DNA from: CAZFER01 sp964517495
Lineage (GTDB): Bacteria; Hinthialibacterota; Hinthialibacteria; Hinthialibacterales; Hinthialibacteraceae
Length of the DNA stretch: 10,208 nt
Reading direction: 5' to 3'
NCBI GenBank assembly: GCA_964517495.1
Contig: CAZFER010000119.1
Coordinates: forward strand, 1-10,208
Both the position numbers and the translations under genes were made by a program. The notes beneath the pieces were generated by a model that saw nothing but the letters and a program-made list of their open reading frames with translations, searched no databases and was not told where the DNA came from. Of the stretch, positions 5,452-10,208 are shown piece by piece (position 1 is the stretch's first letter; the number at the start of each line of letters is the position of its first letter).

Positions 5452-7254
5452 ATGCCGATGAATGACTTTATCCCAGTTGAACGCCATGACATGGATGCTC
5501 CAAATCCTCCCCAACAAAAAAAGGGATTTGCCTCAACCTTCTCTTTTCGCTTTAAACGAATCAGCACCAAGTTTTTGGTGACCTTTGCCATTGCGATGGT
5601 GATCGTCGTCACCGGCATCTATTATTTCAACACATCTTCAACTCGCTCTTTTGGTTATGTGAAAGAGATTGAACGCGCCCGCGCTTTGACCAGCTTTTGT
5701 GAACAGATTCGGACATTTGTGGGTGATCTCAACCAAAAGAACACCTTCGCTACGGATCGTTTAAAAGCGGATCTTAAAGAAGCATTAGCGCAAGGGAAAA
5801 AATATTACGAAACAGACTTTTATAAAACAGTACCCGTGGTGGCGGCCTGGACAGCCGCACGCGCCAAAGCGGATGAACTGGGCTATCAATTCCGTGTACC
5901 CAAAAACAGCCCACGTAATCCAAGAAATGCCCCCCGGCCTGGTCTTGAACAAGCGGTTGTCAACTACCTGGAGGGAATAGGAAGCCTCAGTTTAGTTGAA
6001 GAGGCCGGGGGCAAAATTATCTATCCGAAGGAGATCGATTCATCCCAACAATACGATGAAATCGGTGTCCTTCATAAAGGTATAGAAAAAGGCAATGCAG
6101 CTGAAAATGGTGTCGAGCAGCAAATGAATGCAGTACGGTTTTTTAGGGCGATCAAATTGACGCAAGACTGTCTTGCTTGTCATGGATCGCCGGCTGGAGA
6201 ATTAGACCCACTGGGCTTTGCCAAAGAAGGCTGGTCTGTGGGTGAAACACATGGGGCTTTCGAAATTATAGCGCCCCTGGATGGATTGGATGCCCAGATT
6301 GCCAAAACCGGACGGATTCAGTTCGGTATCTCCGGCGCGGTGTTGATCATCAGTTTGATCGCCATTTTCCTTTTACTCTCGTTCACCGTTTTTAAACCGC
6401 TAAACCTTCTTAAAAACAGACTGCAAGACATTGCTACCGGGGAAGGGGATCTTACCAAAGAACTGGATACTGATATCGATGAAGAAGTCGCTGAAGTTTC
6501 CGAATGGTTTAACCGCTTTTTAGCCCAATTACGCGATTTGATTCGAGAAATCGCCAATGTAGCCGAACAGGTGGCCGCCAGTTCGGAGGAATTATCAAGC
6601 TCTTCCCAGATGCTGGCCAGTTCCTCAACCGAACAGGTTGCCAATTTGGAAGAAACCTCCACCTCCATTGTCAGTTTAACCGAATCGGTGGAACAAAACT
6701 CAGATAGTGCCCAAAAGACCAACGAAGTTACCGGTAACGCTGCCAATAACGCTGAAAAAGGCGGTGAAGCTGTTGAAAAAACCGTCGAAGCCATGAAGGC
6801 GATTGCTGAAAAGATTACCGTGATTGATGAAATCGCCGATCAAACCAATCTTCTTGCATTGAACGCCGCCATCGAAGCCGCCCGTGCTGGTGAGATGGGT
6901 AAAGGTTTCGCTGTTGTGGCAGTCGAAGTGAGAAAACTGGCGGAACGCAGCCAGGAAGCCGCCAAAGAAATCAGTGTCTTGGCCAAAAATAGTGTTGGCC
7001 AGGCCGAAACCGCTGGCAAACAAATACAAGAAATCGTGCCTGTCATTAAAGAAGCCTCAAATCTGATGAATGCCATCGCGGAAGCATGCTCTGATCAATC
7101 ATCCAGCGCGGAACGCATTCGACACGCTATCTCTCAAATTGAGCAGGCTACTCAGCAAAATTCCGCCACCAGCGAAGAGACCGCCTCAGCCAGTGAGGAA
7201 CTCTCTGCTCAGGCCCAGCAACTCCAACAAATGGTGAGTCGATTTACGGTGTAA
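5452..7254 (+). CDS. methyl-accepting chemotaxis protein with periplasmic DUF3365 c-type heme domain
   Basis: A transmembrane chemoreceptor of 600 residues that would control CheA and so flagellar or twitching motility. From the chosen start: TM1 at 41-60, periplasmic sensor 61-290, TM2 292-314, HAMP from Pro316 to about 366, then the long signalling helices. The conserved hairpin tip EIADQTNLLALNAAIEAARA (460-479) continues into GEMGKGFAVVAVEVRKLAER. The sensor matches DUF3365 (Tll0287-like): FRVPKNSPRNPRN, VRFFRAIKLTQDCLACHG with the covalent-heme motif C240-L-A-C243-H244, and Cys83 in the first periplasmic helix. Heme attachment requires periplasmic cytochrome c maturation. I prefer ATG 5452 because GAAGGA (5437-5442) sits 9 bases upstream; ATG 5431 has no ribosome site. 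There is no CheR-docking pentapeptide at the C-terminus. The ligand is unknown; redox state or a gas is an inference. Confidence 0.92.
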   Translation: MPMNDFIPVERHDMDAPNPPQQKKGFASTFSFRFKRISTKFLVTFAIAMVIVVTGIYYFNTSSTRSFGYVKEIERARALTSFCEQIRTFVGDLNQKNTFATDRLKADLKEALAQGKKYYETDFYKTVPVVAAWTAARAKADELGYQFRVPKNSPRNPRNAPRPGLEQAVVNYLEGIGSLSLVEEAGGKIIYPKEIDSSQQYDEIGVLHKGIEKGNAAENGVEQQMNAVRFFRAIKLTQDCLACHGSPAGELDPLGFAKEGWSVGETHGAFEIIAPLDGLDAQIAKTGRIQFGISGAVLIISLIAIFLLLSFTVFKPLNLLKNRLQDIATGEGDLTKELDTDIDEEVAEVSEWFNRFLAQLRDLIREIANVAEQVAASSEELSSSSQMLASSSTEQVANLEETSTSIVSLTESVEQNSDSAQKTNEVTGNAANNAEKGGEAVEKTVEAMKAIAEKITVIDEIADQTNLLALNAAIEAARAGEMGKGFAVVAVEVRKLAERSQEAAKEISVLAKNSVGQAETAGKQIQEIVPVIKEASNLMNAIAEACSDQSSSAERIRHAISQIEQATQQNSATSEETASASEELSAQAQQLQQMVSRFTV

Positions 7255-7282
7255 TTTAAGCACTAAAAGTTTATCAGAACCC

Positions 7283-7325
7283 AAAAAGCCGTGGTATCCT
7301 GGAAAAGAAACCACGGCTTTTTGTT
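7283..7325 (+). terminator. intrinsic terminator after the chemoreceptor gene
   Basis: AAAAAGCCGTGGT (7283-7295) and ACCACGGCTTTTT (7310-7322) are perfect reverse complements forming a 13-bp stem with a GC-rich core and a 14-base loop. The stem ends in a T-run at 7318-7322. It starts 28 bases after the stop codon and, with A-runs on the other strand, could act in both directions. It separates the chemoreceptor unit from the peptidase gene. Confidence 0.9.
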
Positions 7326-7354
7326 ATCATTCCTTCGAATACTTCCCATACCTC

Positions 7355-7370
7355 TGGCACATCACCTGCA
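7355..7370 (+). promoter_or_regulatory. sigma54-type (-24/-12) promoter for the secreted peptidase
   Basis: TGGCAC (7355-7360) and CTGCA (7366-7370) are separated by 5 bases, so the invariant GG (7356-7357) and GC (7368-7369) are exactly 10 bases apart as in RpoN promoters. The -24 box is perfect and the -12 box has one mismatch to TTGCA. Transcription would start near 7381, between the upstream terminator and the gene. Such promoters need an enhancer-binding activator; none is encoded here. A weaker TATTAT (7379-7384) lacks a matching -35. Confidence 0.6.
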
Positions 7371-7385
7371 AACTAACCTATTATA

Positions 7386-7409
7386 TTGTTATAACTCAAA
7401 TTATAACAA
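7386..7409 (+). promoter_or_regulatory. perfect inverted repeat abutting the ribosome binding site
   Basis: TTGTTATAA (7386-7394) and TTATAACAA (7401-7409) are exact reverse complements with a 6-base spacer. The right arm shares base 7409 with the ribosome site AAAGGA (7409-7414), 9 bases before the ATG at 7424. It lies just after the predicted sigma54 start (near 7381), so it could be an operator for a dimeric regulator or a leader hairpin that limits ribosome access. The arms are AT-rich, so an RNA hairpin would be weak. Confidence 0.5.
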
Positions 7410-7423
7410 AAGGATGAAACAAG

Positions 7424-10093
7424 ATGATTAAACGTTCCCTTTTTTCTTGTCTATTATTGGTTGGTTTCTCACTTCAAGTATGGTCTTCCGGTTGGTCTGA
7501 CATTGAACTTCTACCTAAACCGGATAAGGACGAACAACTTGAATTTACTTATGAAAATCTATTTCTAAATGATGACCTGTTCGGCAAAATGCCACGGGAT
7601 TTAAACTGGTCAGAAGATGGCCGCTTTCTGGCCTTTCGCTGGAATATCAACAATGCCACAGGCTACGATATATGGGTGTATGATGCACTTGAAACGTGCA
7701 AAAAGCAAATTACCTCGGTCACTCATTTTTCTTCTTTCGATCCAGAGGCCAGAACGATTCTTAAATCCAAAAACAGTGATAAAACACCCCGCTATTCTGG
7801 GGTATCCTCTTATCAATGGGCGGAAAACTCAAATCGTATGCTTTTAAATTATAAAAACGATCTTTATCTTGCTAATATCGAGAAAAATGAGTTAAAACGC
7901 TTGACCAAAACCGCCCGAAACGAAGAACACTTTCAATTCACACCCGATGGGAAAGGTTATATCTATTGGCATGGTTCTTCGATGTACAGGGTGCGCTTTG
8001 GCGATTCATTCATTGAAGAAATCTCTCCCGCCATTCCCAGTGGACAGGCTATCGAACAGAAAATCCTATCTCCCGGCCATAAATGGTTGGTGATTGTGGC
8101 TTCCAAATCAAAAGGCTCCTATTCTCCACGTAAAGTGGGATATGTCACCTTTCGCGATCGATTCGCTCAATGGAAAGAACATAGCCGCCCCCTGGCTGAA
8201 GATCCCGATCCACCTGCCAAAGAGTTGTGGATTTATCTTCAGGAGATTGCACAACCTATCCAAAGTGTCACAAAAGAATCTGCCACTCAGATATTTCACC
8301 ATGATGGCTCACACCATCTGCGTCTTAGCAATCCAAAATGGTCTGAAGATAACCGGAAAATTGTATTTCGCACGTTTAATCCGGACAACCAGGAAATTCT
8401 GATCTATTCGGCGGATATCGATGATAAAAAAGCCAAGATAATTCATAGAGCCCGCAACAGTGGAACTCAGCGTTCCCCCAACCGGATCGATCCTGAATTC
8501 ACCCAAAACGGTGAATTGGTGATCGCCATGTTTGAAGACAGCGGCTTTCGTCAGCCTTGGATCATTGATCCCATGACCCGCGGAAAAGTGCCACTCGTGC
8601 GCGGTAAATTTGACGCCATGTACCTTAATATAAATCAAAAGGGGGACACGGTTTATGTTCTCGCAAACAAAGAGCATCCGGCACAAAAGGATATCTATGC
8701 TGTCGACATTGAAACTGGAGACATGAAACGGTTGACGATAAATGCTGGAGTATATTCTGATCCTGCCGTGAGCGAGGATGGTCAGCACTATGCCGCCATT
8801 TTTTCAAGTTGGCGGCAACCCCGTGAATTGGCGGTTGGTTGTGTGAAATGTGCAACCGAACGTTTAGTGACTCAATCTCACCCCAATGACCTGAACCAAC
8901 TCAATATTCTTCAGCCAGAACTATTCTCATACAAGAATGATGAAGGGTACACCTTGCACGGCATGATCTTTCTCCCCCCTCATCACAAAAAATCCGACAA
9001 ACGCCCTGTAACGATCTACACCTATGGTGGTCCATTGAACGCATCTAGCATGGTGCAATATGGTGGGTTTGGCACCTACAATTACCGCTTCCCTATGTAC
9101 ATGGCAAAAAAGCATGGCTACATTGCCGCTGTGATTGATCCACGCGGCAGTTCGAATTACGGCTCCTTTTTTGAAAGTGCCAATTGGGAAAATCCAGGGA
9201 AACCACAAGTGGAAGACTTGGCGGCAGGTGCGAAATACATCACGAAACACTATGGCGGCGATGCCGACCGGGTGGCCCTTTATGGCTGGAGTTTTGGTGG
9301 TTTTGTCACCCAAATGGCCCTCTTAACGCAACCGGATGTTTTTGCTGCAGGCATGGCAGGTGCCGGACCAACGGAGTGGAAAAACTACTACGGAAGTTAT
9401 ACCAGCGTCACCATCAGTGAATTTGATGATCAGGAAGACAAAAAGAAATTCACCATAATCCCCCTGGCGGAAAAACTTCAAGATCCCCTGATGCTGATTC
9501 ATGGCGTGGAAGACACCAATGTTCTATTCCAGGACACCATCAAAATGTACCAGGCCTATGTTAAAGCCGGAAAAACCAGACTGGTCGATCTGGTTCTCGA
9601 TACCGCTGGTGGGCACCATTTGGGCGGCGATATGAAATATACGGAAATCTTCAGCCTATTCGAAGATTTTCTACTTGAACATCTAGGCTCAGGAAATATA
9701 GAAATCGCCAACGGAAAATCCGCCACCGGCTCAACCAGTGAAGGCCGCCATAAGGCAAACCATGCAAATGATGGAGAAGTGTACAGCCGCTGGACCGCTG
9801 AGAAAAAAGAGGGAAAGCCCTGGTGGCAAGTAAATCTAAAGAAACCATTCGATATCCAAAGTATGGAAATCCATTGGGCACAGGAAAAAGCGGAATATAA
9901 ATACATCATCAAAGGCATGAACAAGGATGGCGAATGGAATACCTTGATCGATAAATCTGATAACGACAGCACCAAACAAAAACAGCATCTCTATCTGGAT
10001 GCCCCCGCCATACGGAAACTTCGTATTGAAATCGAGAAAAAACCGAAAGATCAATCCGCATCAATCATCGAGGTGAAAGTGTATAAGCAATAA
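7424..10093 (+). CDS. secreted S9 family (prolyl oligopeptidase/DPP-like) peptidase with C-terminal F5/8 type C domain
   Basis: A serine peptidase of 889 residues that probably cuts peptides outside the cytoplasm. Residues 1-21 are a signal peptide (basic MIKR, then a hydrophobic core; likely cleavage after V19-W-S21). Residues ~50-510 form a beta-propeller with repeats such as LNWSEDGRFLAFRW and PKWSEDNRKIVFRT. Residues ~525-752 are the alpha/beta-hydrolase domain, with GWSFGG (nucleophile Ser623), HGVEDTNV (Asp697) and GGHHLGG (His731 most likely), so the triad is complete. Residues ~763-889 resemble an F5/8 type C (discoidin/CBM32-like) module: ANDGEVYSRWTAEKKEGKPW, WWQVNLKKPFDIQSMEI and a closing IIEVKVY strand. 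Such modules bind glycans or surfaces. The start has AAAGGA 9 bases upstream. It follows a terminator and a sigma54-like promoter, so it is a separate unit. Whether it is a di-, tri- or oligopeptidase cannot be told. Confidence 0.92.
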   Translation: MIKRSLFSCLLLVGFSLQVWSSGWSDIELLPKPDKDEQLEFTYENLFLNDDLFGKMPRDLNWSEDGRFLAFRWNINNATGYDIWVYDALETCKKQITSVTHFSSFDPEARTILKSKNSDKTPRYSGVSSYQWAENSNRMLLNYKNDLYLANIEKNELKRLTKTARNEEHFQFTPDGKGYIYWHGSSMYRVRFGDSFIEEISPAIPSGQAIEQKILSPGHKWLVIVASKSKGSYSPRKVGYVTFRDRFAQWKEHSRPLAEDPDPPAKELWIYLQEIAQPIQSVTKESATQIFHHDGSHHLRLSNPKWSEDNRKIVFRTFNPDNQEILIYSADIDDKKAKIIHRARNSGTQRSPNRIDPEFTQNGELVIAMFEDSGFRQPWIIDPMTRGKVPLVRGKFDAMYLNINQKGDTVYVLANKEHPAQKDIYAVDIETGDMKRLTINAGVYSDPAVSEDGQHYAAIFSSWRQPRELAVGCVKCATERLVTQSHPNDLNQLNILQPELFSYKNDEGYTLHGMIFLPPHHKKSDKRPVTIYTYGGPLNASSMVQYGGFGTYNYRFPMYMAKKHGYIAAVIDPRGSSNYGSFFESANWENPGKPQVEDLAAGAKYITKHYGGDADRVALYGWSFGGFVTQMALLTQPDVFAAGMAGAGPTEWKNYYGSYTSVTISEFDDQEDKKKFTIIPLAEKLQDPLMLIHGVEDTNVLFQDTIKMYQAYVKAGKTRLVDLVLDTAGGHHLGGDMKYTEIFSLFEDFLLEHLGSGNIEIANGKSATGSTSEGRHKANHANDGEVYSRWTAEKKEGKPWWQVNLKKPFDIQSMEIHWAQEKAEYKYIIKGMNKDGEWNTLIDKSDNDSTKQKQHLYLDAPAIRKLRIEIEKKPKDQSASIIEVKVYKQ

Positions 10094-10107
10094 CATGTAG
10101 AAAACTC

Positions 10108-10132
10108 GATGGGTTAAACAACGCAACCCATC
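10108..10132. repeat. palindromic hairpin, possible dispersed repeat or terminator
   Basis: GATGGGTT (10108-10115) and AACCCATC (10125-10132) are perfect reverse complements with a 9-base loop, 14 bases after the peptidase stop. No T-run follows at once (CTACTTGCTTTATTT), so it is at best a weak intrinsic terminator. The GATGGGTT...AACCCATCCTAC pattern resembles short palindromic elements that I recall being scattered in many bacterial genomes; that comparison is from memory. Confidence 0.5.
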
Positions 10133-10163
10133 CTACTTGCTTTATTTATATCGTGTCATCCAT

Positions 10164-10208
10164 GTGGGGAGGGTGAGGCTCCCGCCGAGCCGTTATACGT
10201 GGAAACGG
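10164..10208. repeat. GC-rich palindromic element cut by the window end
   Basis: The composition changes sharply: 22 of the 28 bases at 10164-10191 are G or C. It contains GGCTC/GAGCC (10177-10181, 10187-10191) around CCGCC, an overlapping GGGAG/CTCCC, and CCGTT/AACGG near the end. No coding frame is evident. The look is that of a dispersed intergenic repeat, but its full extent is outside the window. Confidence 0.4.

Noticed and set aside
6318..6794. Long open frame on the minus strand inside the chemoreceptor gene (158 aa)
   Set aside because: Its Ser/Thr-rich product mirrors the codons of the MCP signalling domain on the opposite strand; it has no ribosome site and no family resemblance.
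8309..8788. Long open frame on the minus strand inside the peptidase gene (159 aa)
   Set aside because: It lies wholly under the propeller coding region, which has convincing homology, and shows no start signal or recognisable motif.

Overview
The window (about 10.2 kb, moderate GC with AT-rich intergenic spaces) looks like chromosome of a free-living Gram-negative heterotroph. A membrane chemoreceptor, a type II NADH dehydrogenase and a secreted peptidase with a signal peptide point to a motile, respiring cell that digests external protein. The sequence alone does not fix the phylum. I see no CRISPR array, transposase, phage gene, tRNA or rRNA.

Layout. (1) 1-191: the 3' end of a plus-strand gene ending in a carboxypeptidase-regulatory-like beta-sandwich. 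(2) 226-1797, minus: an unrecognised 523-residue membrane-anchored protein with a good sigma70-type promoter at 1881-1909. (3) 1798-2156: AT-rich, no gene seen. (4) 2157-2627: the C-terminal part of an HpcH/HpaI aldolase that has lost its N-terminal half. (5) 2778-3266: an unrecognised 162-residue tail-anchored protein behind a strong promoter overlapped by dyads. (6) 3274-3822, minus: the C-terminal half of a CorA magnesium channel, whose upstream part is replaced by the ndh gene. (7) 3844-5139: ndh. (8) 5140-5451: a dyad-rich leader. (9) 5452-7254: a chemoreceptor with a periplasmic DUF3365 (Tll0287-like) c-type heme domain, closed by a clear intrinsic terminator. (10) 7424-10093: a secreted S9 peptidase fused to a C-terminal F5/8 type C domain, behind a sigma54-like promoter and a perfect inverted repeat that touches its ribosome binding site. 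(11) 10094-10208: two short palindromic elements that look like dispersed repeats.

The genes are mostly single transcription units, each with its own signals, not one operon. A loose functional link can be inferred between ndh (electron entry to the quinone pool) and the heme chemoreceptor (a possible redox or gas sensor). The most notable points are the heme chemoreceptor with candidate His/Cys heme ligands, the sigma54-like promoter plus hairpin before the peptidase-discoidin fusion, and two independent 5'-truncated gene remnants within 1.7 kb. I found no convincing new multi-gene system.
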